Shown in pieces: positions 42,364-51,453 of a stretch of 64,000 nt of DNA. The notes under the pieces were generated by a model that was not told the origin of the DNA, searched no databases, and saw only the letters and a program-made list of their open reading frames with translations. Every line of letters starts with the position of its first letter. Position 1 is the stretch's first letter. The stretch lies in NCBI RefSeq assembly GCF_040273735.1, contig NZ_JBELZM010000014.1:62001-126000 (forward strand), read 5' to 3'. The translations under genes and the position numbers were made by a program. The DNA is from Solibacillus sp040273735. GTDB taxonomy: Bacteria > Bacillota > Bacilli > Bacillales_A > Planococcaceae.

Positions 42364-43266
42364 TTATGATAGAGAGATAATTTCCAGTTTGTTAATCTTC
42401 TCACCTATGATGACTAAGTTCGGTTCCATCTTTATATATTCCGGCAACCATTGGACCATTCCATAGGCATATTGGAACAGCATAGGGTTTTTGATTCCCT
42501 CAATCGGAACATATCCTTTCATACGGTAAACTGTATCCGGTAATGAACGCACCCAGTTTTCAAACTGTTCCTGTGTAAAGCTTGTATCAAATCGTACGAG
42601 TCGCGAGCCTAAATTAAAGCTATCACCAATACGGGCTGTCACGATATCGTCTTTTGATACACGAGCAGTTGACTGCATATTTTGCAATAACTTTAATGGA
42701 ACCCGGCCATTTGTCGTCTGAAGAATGAAGGCATTTGCATTAAAACCTTGCAGTTCATAAACAACTTGCGCTTGATCCGATTCAGTAAGCAAGTCCGTTT
42801 TGTTGGCCAATAACAGATGGGCATGACGAATTTGCTCCATAAAAAGGGAGCGTACTTGCGGAGTAAGGCTTGCTCGGTCTAACCATAACCGACTGTCCGC
42901 CACCGTCACAATTCCTTTAATATTTAACTTATCCGCAAATAAAGGCGAATAGACTGCATCCAGTGCTTCTACAGGGTGTGCAGCCCCGGTTGTTTCTATT
43001 ATAAGTACATCAAATTCCTGATCGTGTAAAAGCGATTGGATTTGCGCTTCCGTTTTTTCTGCTCCACTACAGCAAATACATCCTTCCAACATTTCCTTCA
43101 ACGGTACATCCTGTTCCACGGCCTGTGAATCAAATGGCAGTTTGCCCAATTCGTTCATAATAACAGCAGGCTTCAAATTGGCCTCTTTCAATTGACGAAT
43201 GACATCGGTTAACATGGACGTTTTGCCGCTCCCTAAAAATCCGCTAAATAAATATACATCTTTCAT
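42364..43266 (-). CDS. CobW/G3E-family GTPase (metal chaperone type)
   Basis: A 300-residue G3E-family GTPase. P-loop FSGFLGSGKTSML (about 7-19), the metal-binding CICCSG (CxCC, about 62-67), the Walker B-like IETTGAAHPV, and NKTDLL (guanine specificity). A C-terminal CobW_C domain covers about 210-300 (VRFDTSFTQEQFENWVRSLPD). Family members deliver Zn2+ or Co2+ to client enzymes, but the metal here is not evident. ATG start; a weak hairpin separates it from the protease gene upstream. Confidence 0.9.
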   Translation of the reverse strand: MKDVYLFSGFLGSGKTSMLTDVIRQLKEANLKPAVIMNELGKLPFDSQAVEQDVPLKEMLEGCICCSGAEKTEAQIQSLLHDQEFDVLIIETTGAAHPVEALDAVYSPLFADKLNIKGIVTVADSRLWLDRASLTPQVRSLFMEQIRHAHLLLANKTDLLTESDQAQVVYELQGFNANAFILQTTNGRVPLKLLQNMQSTARVSKDDIVTARIGDSFNLGSRLVRFDTSFTQEQFENWVRSLPDTVYRMKGYVPIEGIKNPMLFQYAYGMVQWLPEYIKMEPNLVIIGEKINKLEIISLS

Positions 43267-43349
43267 ATTTCCACTTCCTATAATAATGGGCTGGCAATAA
43301 AGTGTTTCATCACTTTTTACCAGCCCGCATTTTTTTATTCGTTTGTCAT

Positions 43350-44837
43350 TTATTCAGGTTTAATATCCAGTAATTCTTTCGCCTTTAAAATTTGAGGATC
43401 TTCATTTTTCAGCTTTTCGCTAATTGCATCCATTAAGGCATATGTTGTATCACCTGTTAAAATACCTGTCACTTCTAATTCATTATCCTGTTGATACGCT
43501 TTTATTGCAGCTTCAGTCTCTTCATCGAATTGAGTATCGACTTTACCCGGCTCATATCCCAAAACTTCCAGAATACGTTCAGCTGTTTTGATTGACGCAT
43601 GATTGGCATCCTGTTCATATTGCTGGCTCGGATCGATATATGGTAATGAAGCATAATCCGGATAGTCAACTTTCACATCTGGTGCAATTCCTTTTTCATT
43701 CACCCAGTTACCGTCTGGAGTTAACCATTTGCCTGTTGTGAACTTCAAGTTTGCTCCGTCTTCCATATAAATGATTTCCTGCATTGTCCCTTTACCAAAG
43801 GAATTTAATCCAACGACTTGGGCACCTGCAGATTCTTTTAGTGCACCTGCCAAAATTTCAGAAGCAGAAGCACTTCCTTCATCAATTAATACTGTTACCG
43901 GAAGCTTATATTTAGAACGATTGTCCGCGGTTACAATTTGAGGCGTTTCATCTCGTTCTTGAATTTGAACAATTGTCTTCCCTTCTTCAACAAACAAATT
44001 TGAAATATCGATTGCTGCCTTTAAATAGCCGCCTGGATTTTGGCGTACATCTAAAACAATCCCTTTCATCCCTTGTTTTTCATATTCAATTAGCAGTTTT
44101 TCCAGTTCTACTGCTGTTTTTTCACTGAAAGAAGTAATTTGGAAGTGTGCGATTCCATCTTCATCAATATCACCATACACAGTTTCTACAGGGATATCAT
44201 CACGCACGATTGTCATATCAAAGCTTTCTGCATCTCCACGTTGAATAGTCAGAGTGACTTCAGAACCTTTTTCACCGCGAATCAGCAATACAGCTTCTGT
44301 AGAACTCATACCTTTGACGCTTTTCCCGTCAACCGCCAGTACCATATCTTTCGGTTGTAAACCGGCTTTTTCGGCAGGTGTATTTTTAATTGGGGAAACA
44401 ATCATTATATATCCATTTCGTTCTTGGATTTCCGCACCAATTCCTTGAAAACTTGAAGACAGGCTTTCATTAAATGAACTTGCCTCATCTTTATTCATAT
44501 AATCAGAATAAGGGTCACCCAATGCATCAAACATTCCGTTGATAGCACCATATACCACTTCTTCTTCATCTATGTCTTCATAATATTTTTGCTGAAGCGC
44601 ATCATACGCATCGTAAAGTTTTTTGAATTCCGCCCGTTCAGCCGGTTCCTTTACATCCACAACTTTCTTTTCGCCGAATGTTAATGCAAAAATTGTTAAA
44701 CCGGCTGTACATAAAATTGTCAGGAAAATGACCATTATGAATGCAAATGGTTTCATTCGTAAATATTTCCCTGCCGGCTTTGTAATTTGCTCTTCGTTTA
44801 AACCGTTTTGATCCTCATCTCTTTTTTGTTCATCCAT
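43350..44837 (-). CDS. S41-family carboxy-terminal processing protease (CtpB-like)
   Basis: A 495-residue membrane-anchored protease: cytosolic N-terminus, one TM helix (about 30-53), PDZ domain (about 115-205, PIKNTPAEKAGLQPKDMVLAV), S41 catalytic domain with nucleophile Ser in DEGSASASEILAGAL and general-base Lys in SFGKGTMQE. A C-terminal peptidoglycan-binding domain follows (FDEETEAAIKAYQQDN). CtpB in Bacillus works in sporulation signalling (SpoIVFA cleavage). AGTGGTGA lies upstream of the ATG. Confidence 0.94.
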   Translation of the reverse strand: MDEQKRDEDQNGLNEEQITKPAGKYLRMKPFAFIMVIFLTILCTAGLTIFALTFGEKKVVDVKEPAERAEFKKLYDAYDALQQKYYEDIDEEEVVYGAINGMFDALGDPYSDYMNKDEASSFNESLSSSFQGIGAEIQERNGYIMIVSPIKNTPAEKAGLQPKDMVLAVDGKSVKGMSSTEAVLLIRGEKGSEVTLTIQRGDAESFDMTIVRDDIPVETVYGDIDEDGIAHFQITSFSEKTAVELEKLLIEYEKQGMKGIVLDVRQNPGGYLKAAIDISNLFVEEGKTIVQIQERDETPQIVTADNRSKYKLPVTVLIDEGSASASEILAGALKESAGAQVVGLNSFGKGTMQEIIYMEDGANLKFTTGKWLTPDGNWVNEKGIAPDVKVDYPDYASLPYIDPSQQYEQDANHASIKTAERILEVLGYEPGKVDTQFDEETEAAIKAYQQDNELEVTGILTGDTTYALMDAISEKLKNEDPQILKAKELLDIKPE

Positions 44838-44956
44838 TTCTAATTCACCACTCTCATATTTACACTGTCTGATGTCACACTATACCAATAATATCAGTTT
44901 ACAAGCGACTAGAAAAGGATAGACGTCAATTTTTTTATTTCATTTCATATTAAATA

Positions 44957-45000
44957 GGAAAAAGCAGCGAAATCCGCCGTAAAGCGGCCTCGCTGCTTGA
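44957..45000 (-). terminator. Terminator of the lipoprotein gene
   Basis: The arms AAGCAGCGA and TCGCTGCTT, with an inner CCGC/GCGG pairing, are followed on the minus strand by T5. Confidence 0.85.
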
Positions 45001-45004
45001 ATTG

Positions 45005-45850
45005 TTATTGGGTTTTAGCTTCATTTATAACATCATTCGGTACATTGATCTCTTTTACTTCATCAAATTTAGAATAGACAATGTTCGCATCATTTTCAAT
45101 CGTTGTTTCCTGACCTTCGACATCTGTGATGATTTTCAGGTCCATATCCATTTCTTTTATATCAAATGTATCTTTCGCAACAACAATATTATATTGTGAA
45201 TCTTCAAAGGACATATTCTCAAGAATTTCTCCATTCATCTCCATTGATTCACCTAAGCTAGCACCCATCTGTGAAAGTATGAACTGCTTGAACTGGTCCC
45301 CTTCAATGTTCAGCGTCAATAAATAATTTTCATCATCCTGCTCGAAGCTGAAATCTTCGATAAATTGCTCCAGCTGTTCGAGTTGTTCTGACGCATCTGC
45401 CTGAGCACCTGTTTGCGCCAGAAGTTGTTCATATTGTTCATCCGGCATTTTTAGCCATTCATTCGAATCGCCATTAAACAAGTAAAATCCATCTTCTTCT
45501 GTCATATACATTTCTATCGGCATTTCCATTTTATCATCGCCCATATCCATCTTAACTGTTCCTTTTGAATACATCGCCATCGGATTTTGCTGAATATCCA
45601 TTGCTAAATTTGAGTTGCTCGTCATTTCCATCGTCTGACCGTCCATCACGAAACTCGTCACTTGATCCATTTTTGTTTCTGCATGAACACTTTTCAAATT
45701 TTGCTGGCGCTGCATAGCATTTTCATAAACTTGCTGTAATGTTAAATTGGCTTCGCTATCTGTACCTTCAACCGGTTCTGCTGTATCTCCGCAGCCTGCA
45801 ACAAGTGCAATCGATAATGTTGACATCGCAAATAAGTATCGTTTTTTCAA
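45005..45850 (-). CDS. Lipoprotein of the LppX/DUF6612-like type
   Basis: A 281-residue lipoprotein. The signal peptide ends in lipobox VAGC (Cys about 20). The mature part is acidic and Met-rich with repeated amphipathic strands (for example MYSKGTVKMDMGDDKMEMPIE and GFYLFNGDSNEWLKMPDEQYEQLL), the pattern of LolA/LppX-like folds often labelled DUF6612 in Bacillales. A lipid or hydrophobic-ligand carrier role is a family-level guess. The start is TTG at 45850 with AAGGGTTG upstream. Confidence 0.82.
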   Translation of the reverse strand: MKKRYLFAMSTLSIALVAGCGDTAEPVEGTDSEANLTLQQVYENAMQRQQNLKSVHAETKMDQVTSFVMDGQTMEMTSNSNLAMDIQQNPMAMYSKGTVKMDMGDDKMEMPIEMYMTEEDGFYLFNGDSNEWLKMPDEQYEQLLAQTGAQADASEQLEQLEQFIEDFSFEQDDENYLLTLNIEGDQFKQFILSQMGASLGESMEMNGEILENMSFEDSQYNIVVAKDTFDIKEMDMDLKIITDVEGQETTIENDANIVYSKFDEVKEINVPNDVINEAKTQ

Positions 45851-46002
45851 ATGATTTCAACCCTTCCTAGGTAAACTTCCCTTATCCATACCCTAATTTG
45901 GTGTAATAAAATCTTTTATATTGGATTAAAATTAAATGAAATTCATTATGGATTGGTAATATTGTATGGTTAGAGCGCATTTTTTTAGGAATGACGGATA
46001 AA

Positions 46003-46036
46003 ATAAAAAGTGTCTACAGGCATAGACACTTTTTAT
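46003..46036 (-). terminator. Terminator of the HEPN-like gene
   Basis: The stem AAAAGTGTCTA with TAGACACTTTT brackets a 6-nt loop, with T-tract on the minus strand. Confidence 0.85.
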
Positions 46037-46039
46037 TGT

Positions 46040-46498
46040 TCACCAATTTAACTTAATACCGTATTGTTCATTTAAGAACACATGCAATTCTTTGTACGTG
46101 CAAAGTGCTATTCCGATGACAATTTCGTTTTCATTCATGTCTTTTTCGATTCTGAGATTATTATCAAAAATATGAAAGTTCATCGGCAAAGCTTTAATAT
46201 CCACACTAATATTATGTGCTGCTTTGTTGCGCCAATAATTGAGTAACCACAAGTTTTCGAACAAATTCTGCTCGATTAAGCCTAATGCATAAACAGAATA
46301 TACTTTAGTGCTGTAATTGGAGCTCGCCATAGGGATATAGGTTGTCTGATCCTTGAAGCTTCGTACTTTCGGCAGCTTTTCCTGAATCAAATGGTTAATG
46401 GCATTTTCACAAAACAAACTAACCGTGACAATATTCGCTAACGGATCCACTGTGCTTGAGATTCGATCAATAAATTTCTTCGCTACTTCCTGACTCAT
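46040..46498 (-). CDS. Uncharacterised helical protein with a HEPN/MltR-like RNKxxH motif
   Basis: A 152-residue soluble protein of unknown function. Helical throughout the first two thirds, with NLWLLNYWRNKAAHNISVD (about 89-107). RNKAAH fits the R-x4-H motif of HEPN-type proteins and the IRNxxAH motif of MltR-like proteins. The C-terminal part (ENEIVIGIALCTYKELHVFL) is a beta-alpha segment. No adjacent nucleotidyltransferase (MNT) partner is present, so a toxin-antitoxin role is not indicated. Start: ATG 46498 directly after AAAAGGAGTGAGGGG; an in-frame codon at 46531 is upstream of that site. Confidence 0.7.
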   Translation of the reverse strand: MSQEVAKKFIDRISSTVDPLANIVTVSLFCENAINHLIQEKLPKVRSFKDQTTYIPMASSNYSTKVYSVYALGLIEQNLFENLWLLNYWRNKAAHNISVDIKALPMNFHIFDNNLRIEKDMNENEIVIGIALCTYKELHVFLNEQYGIKLNW

Positions 46499-46857
46499 CC
46501 CCTCACTCCTTTTTAATTTTTTGACCGTCATCTTATGTGCTTTAAAATTGTCGGTATCTCAGTTTGCCCACAACACAAATTCGATATGCCAAATAGCCGC
46601 TAAGAAAATTTTTGTAAGTTTTCATTTTGTTTTTATTTGAAACATAAAAAAACGCATCATAATTGTATGACGTGTAAAATCAATGCTACTCATTTTCTAA
46701 AAGTTTATTCATCACGGTTACGAACGTGTTTAACTATCCATGAGATGCCGATTGGGCTCCTGTTTTCTCATTTACACCCAAAAAGGATTAAAATTCTATA
46801 TACAAAAAAGCACTTAATAAGCGAAATTAGGCCTATTAAGTGCTTTTGATTTTGTTA
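46499..46857. other. Gene-free interval with the deoD terminator
   Basis: About 360 bases. The deoD terminator occupies 46804-46847 and the promoter of the HEPN-like gene is presumably near 46530-46600. A plus-strand open frame across 46637-46849 runs into the terminator and has no ribosome site; it was not accepted. Confidence 0.5.
46802..46850 (-). terminator. Terminator of deoD
   Basis: The arms AAAAGCACTTAATA (46806-46819) and TATTAAGTGCTTTT (46834-46847) are perfectly complementary, with T6 on the minus strand. Confidence 0.88.
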
Positions 46858-47565
46858 TTAGTCTTGAATTGCTGCTTCCAACGCAATAACCATCATGTCA
46901 TTGAACGTAGTTTGACGTTCTTCTGAAGTTGTTACTTCACCAGTCAGGATATGGTCAGATACTGTTAATACAGTTAAAGCTTGACGACCGAATTTCGCTG
47001 CTAATGTATATAGTGCTGATGTTTCCATTTCAACAGCTAATACGCCATATTGCGCTAATTTTTCGTTTTGTGCTTCGTCAGAATAGAACATATCCGCCGT
47101 AAAGATATTTCCTACACGTACGTTTAAGTTCGCTTCTTTTGCAGCATTGTAAGCTTTTAGTAATAGATCGAAGTCTGCAGTTGGTGCATAGTCGATTGTA
47201 CCGCCGAAAACAACTCGGTTCATGTTTGAGTCTGTAGATGATGTTTGAGCAATAATAACGTCACGTACTTTCACGTCTTTTTGAATTGCACCACAAGTAC
47301 CTACACGGATTAGTTTTTGTACACCGTATTCTTGCATTAATTCAGTCGCATAAATCGAAATTGATGGTACACCCATGCCTGTCCCTTGTACAGAAATGCG
47401 TTTCCCTTTATACGTACCTGTGTAGCCAAGAATATTACGTACTTCGTTATACTGTACAACATCTTCTAAAAATGTTTCTGCAATATATTTTGCACGTAGT
47501 GGATCTCCTGGTAATAGTACAATTTCTGCAATGTCGCCTTTTTTGGCATTAATATGAACGCTCAT
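46858..47565 (-). CDS. deoD: Purine-nucleoside phosphorylase DeoD
   Basis: A 235-residue hexameric-type PNP that phosphorolyses purine (deoxy)nucleosides in salvage. Family motifs: VLLPGDPLRAKYIAETFL (phosphate site, about 17-34), GTGMGVPSISIYATEL, RVGTCGAIQ, and VEMETSALY with the later TVSDH catalytic Asp region. Start: ATG 47565 (MSVHINAKKGD) after AAGAGGTT; an in-frame extension to 47622 has no ribosome site and is not family-like. Monocistronic. Confidence 0.96.
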   Translation of the reverse strand: MSVHINAKKGDIAEIVLLPGDPLRAKYIAETFLEDVVQYNEVRNILGYTGTYKGKRISVQGTGMGVPSISIYATELMQEYGVQKLIRVGTCGAIQKDVKVRDVIIAQTSSTDSNMNRVVFGGTIDYAPTADFDLLLKAYNAAKEANLNVRVGNIFTADMFYSDEAQNEKLAQYGVLAVEMETSALYTLAAKFGRQALTVLTVSDHILTGEVTTSEERQTTFNDMMVIALEAAIQD

Positions 47566-47755
47566 CAAAAAACCTCTTTTCATCATAATTCTTTTAAATT
47601 GTAAACGTTTTCGTATAAACATTCAATCGTTAGACGTCTTGCTTCACAAAAAAATTTGCATAAAAAACAAAAATTGGACAAAATAATGAATTATTTTACG
47701 AAGGTTCGTCCTATTTCACTATACCCCATTTGGCGTATTGCATGCAAAACATCGC

Positions 47756-47980
47756 TTATACTGAAAATTTATTTTCATATAAGTCCCATAATTGATCAAA
47801 GGCACCTATTGTCAAATATTCATCGGATTGAAACTCAATATAATTAGTTAATTCTTCAAAGCTGTCGGACATTTTTGGAAAGGCATGATCAAGAAACATG
47901 CTTTCGGCAAAACGCACCTTTTCGTCCGACCACTCTCCCCCTCTAAATGTTAGTGCAAAATGATAAAATGATTTTTTCAA
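47756..47980 (-). CDS. yozE: YozE-family protein (UPF0346, SAM-like fold)
   Basis: A 74-residue helical protein following the YozE pattern: KKSFYHFALTFRGG, FAESMFLDHAFPKMSDSFEE, and GAFDQLWDLYEN at the end. Function unknown; the fold resembles SAM domains. The start is taken as TTG at 47980, since AAAGGAGGGG lies about 8 nt upstream. An in-frame ATG at 48001 lies before that ribosome site and is unlikely. Confidence 0.85.
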   Translation of the reverse strand: MKKSFYHFALTFRGGEWSDEKVRFAESMFLDHAFPKMSDSFEELTNYIEFQSDEYLTIGAFDQLWDLYENKFSV

Positions 47981-48082
47981 AATTTCCCCTCCTTTATACA
48001 TTTTTTCACAATAAATAGTGTAAATTTCCCATTCATGTAGTAAAATAGTTAAATATTGATTTTTCAGAAAGTGGTGAATTAT

Positions 48083-49861
48083 TTGCGAAAGAGCAAGAAA
48101 ACTATACCTGACAAAGAGAAACTAAGAAAAAACCCTATTAAACCGAAAGCCCTATTTCACTTCTTTCACCTAATACGAGGGAAAATTTTAATTACTTTCA
48201 CTATTCTAATGGCAATTATTATCTCTATGCAAATTTTGTCGTATATTAATATAACAAACTTGGAAAATAACTTGCGGGAATTTGCAGAAGAAAATTTAAA
48301 ACAGCAAATGCATATTAATAGTTTAGCTTCCGATATTGCGAAGCTTTCAAGTCATGAACAAACTTACTTAATTACAGGAGACGAAAAATTTCTTCAATTA
48401 TATGAAGAGACAAAGGAACGGATACATACAAATTTAACATCTGTTGAAACTTCATTTAAAAATCAGGATGAAGAGCTTAAAATCGTCGGGTTAATCCAGC
48501 AGTTCTACGCTAATTATTTATCCTATTCTAAATCGACAATTGAAGTCCGTCAAAAATATGGCTATGAAAATGCCGCTAAACTTTTTGCAAATAGCGGAAG
48601 CCAAAACTTTAAAGCATATATTGATGAAAACACAGGCAAACTGATTCAAATACTTGAAAAGCGCAATGAAAAAACCATTTCAGACTTGGAACAGTTTGCA
48701 TTCGCCTCTAAAATAATGATTTCTGCCTTAACAGGAGTTGCTGTTATTTTAACAATTTCCTTAGGTTATATTTTATCGAAATCAATCCGGAGAAATACGA
48801 AAAAAATCAATGAATCGATTCTGGATATCGCCAAGGCTGGCGGTGATTTAACACGCCGCGTAAATGTTAAAACAAAGGACGAATTTTCAATTATAGGAGA
48901 TTCCACGAATATTTTAATCGACTCGATTTCTGCATTGGTTAAACGCGTTTCAAACCTTGCCGATAATGTTTCCGGAAGTTCGCAGGAATTAATGGCCCTT
49001 GCAGATGATAACGCTCGAACAATTGATTTTATTGCTGATTCTACGATGAACATAGCGAGCGACAGCAGTGAAATTCTAAACAGTATCGGGAATGCCGGTA
49101 ATGAAATGCAGAAATTGGAACAATCGATGCACGTATTGGACGAAAGAGCACGTGAAGTTCAGCAAGCTGCATCTGAAATGAAAGTAGCTGCGCATCAAGG
49201 AAGCAGATCGGTAAATCATTCATCAATTGTCATGCTTGAAATCGAGGAAACAATGGCAACAACTTCTGATACGGTAGAAAAATTAGGGGAAAAATCAAAA
49301 AATATTACTTCAATTATTGGTACAATTACAGCGATTGCCGAACAAACAAACTTACTTGCTTTAAATGCGGCAATCGAGGCTGCTCGGGCAGGAGAACATG
49401 GACGAGGTTTTGCCGTTGTAGCGGCTGAAGTTCGTAAACTTGCAGAACAATCCCAAAAGGCAGCAAAAGAAGTTTCGTCAATAGTTGGATCTATTCAAAC
49501 AGAGGTCAAGTCCATTATCGAGCAAAATCACACAGGTGTAGAAAAAGTAATCCTTGGTGTGGAAGTGACGAATGAGACGACCAATTCTCTACAAAATATT
49601 TTACTGCAAACAGAAAAAACATCTGATATTTTAACACAGATGGTTGCTCAAATTGAACAGACTCTAAATAATAGTCACGGTGTAACAACTTCGTTCGTAC
49701 ATGTCGCTGCCATTGCAGACAATACTGCTGTCAATACGGAACGCAGTGCAGCTGCCGCATCTCAAGGATCTGCTTCCATGGAAGAAATCAATGCATCCGC
49801 GGTGGAACTGGCTTCCCAAGCAGATCACCTGCGAAGTGTTGTTAACGAATTTAAAATCTAA
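48083..49861 (+). CDS. Methyl-accepting chemotaxis protein
   Basis: A transmembrane chemoreceptor of about 592 residues. TM1 is near residues 35-55. An extracellular helical sensor (about 56-210) follows, with the CHASE3-like LASDIAKLSSHEQTYLITGDEKFL. TM2 is near 218-240, then HAMP (SKSIRRNTKKINESILDIAKAGGDLTRRV), and a long cytoplasmic coiled coil with the hairpin tip AIAEQTNLLALNAAIEAARAGEHGRGFAVVAAEVRKLAEQS. No CheR/CheB pentapeptide tether is visible. The start is uncertain: no ATG is available. TTG at 48083 after GTGGTGA is preferred; TTG at 48056 and nearby GTGs are alternatives. The ligand is unknown. Confidence 0.9.
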   Translation: MRKSKKTIPDKEKLRKNPIKPKALFHFFHLIRGKILITFTILMAIIISMQILSYINITNLENNLREFAEENLKQQMHINSLASDIAKLSSHEQTYLITGDEKFLQLYEETKERIHTNLTSVETSFKNQDEELKIVGLIQQFYANYLSYSKSTIEVRQKYGYENAAKLFANSGSQNFKAYIDENTGKLIQILEKRNEKTISDLEQFAFASKIMISALTGVAVILTISLGYILSKSIRRNTKKINESILDIAKAGGDLTRRVNVKTKDEFSIIGDSTNILIDSISALVKRVSNLADNVSGSSQELMALADDNARTIDFIADSTMNIASDSSEILNSIGNAGNEMQKLEQSMHVLDERAREVQQAASEMKVAAHQGSRSVNHSSIVMLEIEETMATTSDTVEKLGEKSKNITSIIGTITAIAEQTNLLALNAAIEAARAGEHGRGFAVVAAEVRKLAEQSQKAAKEVSSIVGSIQTEVKSIIEQNHTGVEKVILGVEVTNETTNSLQNILLQTEKTSDILTQMVAQIEQTLNNSHGVTTSFVHVAAIADNTAVNTERSAAAASQGSASMEEINASAVELASQADHLRSVVNEFKI

Positions 49862-49863
49862 TA

Positions 49864-49904
49864 TAAAAAACTCGCTCATGGGACATTCCATAAGCGAGTT
49901 TTTC
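49864..49904. terminator. Bidirectional terminator
   Basis: A perfect 10-bp stem, AAAACTCGCT (49867-49876) with AGCGAGTTTT (49893-49902). It separates the chemoreceptor gene and the convergent msrAB operon. Confidence 0.85.
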
Positions 49905-50332
49905 TATTCAAACAATGATTTATATTCACCGTAGCCTTCTTTTTCGAGGTCCTCTACCGGAATAAAGCGTAATGCTGCAGAATTGATGCAATATCGCAAT
50001 CCGCCTAATTCTTGCGGACCATCCGGAAATACGTGACCTAAATGGGAATCGGCTGTTTTACTGCGGACTTCCACACGACGCATACCGTGCGACGTATCAA
50101 AATGCTCGGTTACCTCTACTTTCTCAATCGGCTTTGAAAATGATGGCCAGCCACAGCCTGCATCATATTTGTCTTCTGAACTGAAAAGAGGCTTTCCTGA
50201 AATGATATCCACATAGATACCATCTTCGAAAACGTCATTGTATTCGTTGCGGAATGGAGGTTCCGTTCCTTGGTTTTGCGTAACATGATACTGCATTTCT
50301 GTTAACTCTTTTAAACGTTGCTCTTTATTCAT
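49904..50332 (-). CDS. msrB: Peptide-methionine (R)-S-oxide reductase MsrB
   Basis: A 142-residue repair enzyme reducing methionine-R-sulfoxide. CGWPSFSKP (about 59-67) and the catalytic Cys in GLRYCINSAALRF (about 110-122) are intact; TADSHLGHVFPDGP is conserved. The zinc-binding CxxC pairs of some MsrB forms are absent, as in the Bacillus enzyme. Its ATG directly abuts the msrA stop (TAAATG), giving coupled synthesis of both stereospecific reductases. Confidence 0.96.
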   Translation of the reverse strand: MNKEQRLKELTEMQYHVTQNQGTEPPFRNEYNDVFEDGIYVDIISGKPLFSSEDKYDAGCGWPSFSKPIEKVEVTEHFDTSHGMRRVEVRSKTADSHLGHVFPDGPQELGGLRYCINSAALRFIPVEDLEKEGYGEYKSLFE

Positions 50333-50860
50333 TTATTTCGCCCCCCAGTATTTTTCAATAAATCCTGCACGCCCTGAACCAACCGAATAGCGTTCGTAGT
50401 GTGCCGGGTTCTTCTTATAGTAGTGCTGATGATAATCTTCTGCAGCGTAAAATGGCTTCGCTTCAAGAATTTTAACGGCAATCGGTGATTTGAATTTTCC
50501 GCTTGCCTCAAGTTTGGACTTGGATAATTCGGCAATCTGCTTTTGGACATCATCATGGCAAAAAATCGCCGTTGAATATGATTCGCCACGATCATAGAAT
50601 TGACCGCCCGCATCTGTCGGATCGATCAGTGTCCAATAAAGTTCAACCAGTTTTTCGTATGGATAAATTTCAGGATCAAACGTAATTTGAACTGCCTCAA
50701 GATGGCCCGTTGTTTCACTGCATACTTGTTCGTATGTCGGGTTCTCGACATGCCCGCCCGTATAACCGGAAACGACTTCTATAATACCGGGCTGTTGATC
50801 AAACGGCTTTACCATACACCAAAAGCAGCCCCCTGCAAATGTTGCTTTTTCAAATGCCAT
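50333..50860 (-). CDS. msrA: Peptide-methionine (S)-S-oxide reductase MsrA (msrAB copy)
   Basis: A 175-residue enzyme with GGCFWC at 10-15 (nucleophile C12), TGGHVENPTYEQV, TDAGGQFYDRGESY and AEDYHQHYY intact. First gene of the msrA-msrB pair; TAGGAGGTAATTTAA precedes the ATG. It is a paralogue of the solitary copy at 14863-15384; they share the N-terminal motif block but diverge in the C-terminal half. Confidence 0.96.
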   Translation of the reverse strand: MAFEKATFAGGCFWCMVKPFDQQPGIIEVVSGYTGGHVENPTYEQVCSETTGHLEAVQITFDPEIYPYEKLVELYWTLIDPTDAGGQFYDRGESYSTAIFCHDDVQKQIAELSKSKLEASGKFKSPIAVKILEAKPFYAAEDYHQHYYKKNPAHYERYSVGSGRAGFIEKYWGAK

Positions 50861-50876
50861 TTAAATTACCTCCTAT

Positions 50877-51449
50877 TTACTTCGTCTGGTTTGGAATAAC
50901 TACTTCCAACTCTATTTTATCATTCGGTAAATCAATTTCCTTCGCCCGCACTCTGGAACCACTTGCGATATTTATGCGCGACAGATCCACATAAATTTCT
51001 TCGTCATTTGGTTTCACCGTAATCCAATTCGGAAAAGCAACCGCATCGTCAATCATTTTCAGAACGGTTTTCGGAGGAATATTTACCTTGCCGACGTGGA
51101 CAGCTTCTTGATTAAGTGTAATATTACCGTTATTTACAACAGGAATGAAGTCCATCTGAATCGGCAACTCGATATTAAAAACAGTTAATGTACTGTATAA
51201 ATAAATTTTATCATCCACTGTCAGCTCTACCGGAACTGGTGACTGGTTCATAGCTTCTGATAAATATTGTTTTGCGATTGCTTCAAATTCTTTAGCTGTC
51301 GTTTCCACAGTCAATATATTGCCCTCGATAGGGAGTGGTGGCTGTTCTGTTCCTTGTTCAACGTCAGCAGTTATTAAATAGAGCAATGTGGCAAATGTAA
51401 TGAGAACTGCTCCAGCCAATAATAAAAATGCGACTTTCCATTTGTTCAT
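50877..51449 (-). CDS. ypmS: YpmS-like membrane-anchored protein (DUF2140)
   Basis: A 190-residue protein with one N-terminal TM helix (WKVAFLLLAGAVLITFATLL, about 4-23) and an extracellular beta-rich domain. Its IDDAVAFPNWITVKPNDEEIYVDLS and INIASGSRVRAKEIDLPND segments follow the YpmS/DUF2140 pattern. Function unknown. Start: ATG 51449 after GAGGAGTGAGAAG, 4 nt past the stop of the SGNH hydrolase gene; this ypmR-ypmS order is conserved in Bacillus next to msrAB. Confidence 0.85.
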   Translation of the reverse strand: MNKWKVAFLLLAGAVLITFATLLYLITADVEQGTEQPPLPIEGNILTVETTAKEFEAIAKQYLSEAMNQSPVPVELTVDDKIYLYSTLTVFNIELPIQMDFIPVVNNGNITLNQEAVHVGKVNIPPKTVLKMIDDAVAFPNWITVKPNDEEIYVDLSRINIASGSRVRAKEIDLPNDKIELEVVIPNQTK

Positions 51450-51453
51450 CTTC

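Noticed and set aside
43286..43337. Hairpin between the protease and CobW-type genes as a terminator
   Set aside because: The T-tract lies on the plus-strand side (43330-43336), where no gene needs termination; on the minus strand the stem is not followed by U. It may be an mRNA-processing or stability element, but polarity does not support a terminator call.
46637..46849. 70-codon plus-strand frame before deoD
   Set aside because: It runs through the deoD terminator, is Lys/His-rich with random character and lacks a ribosome site.
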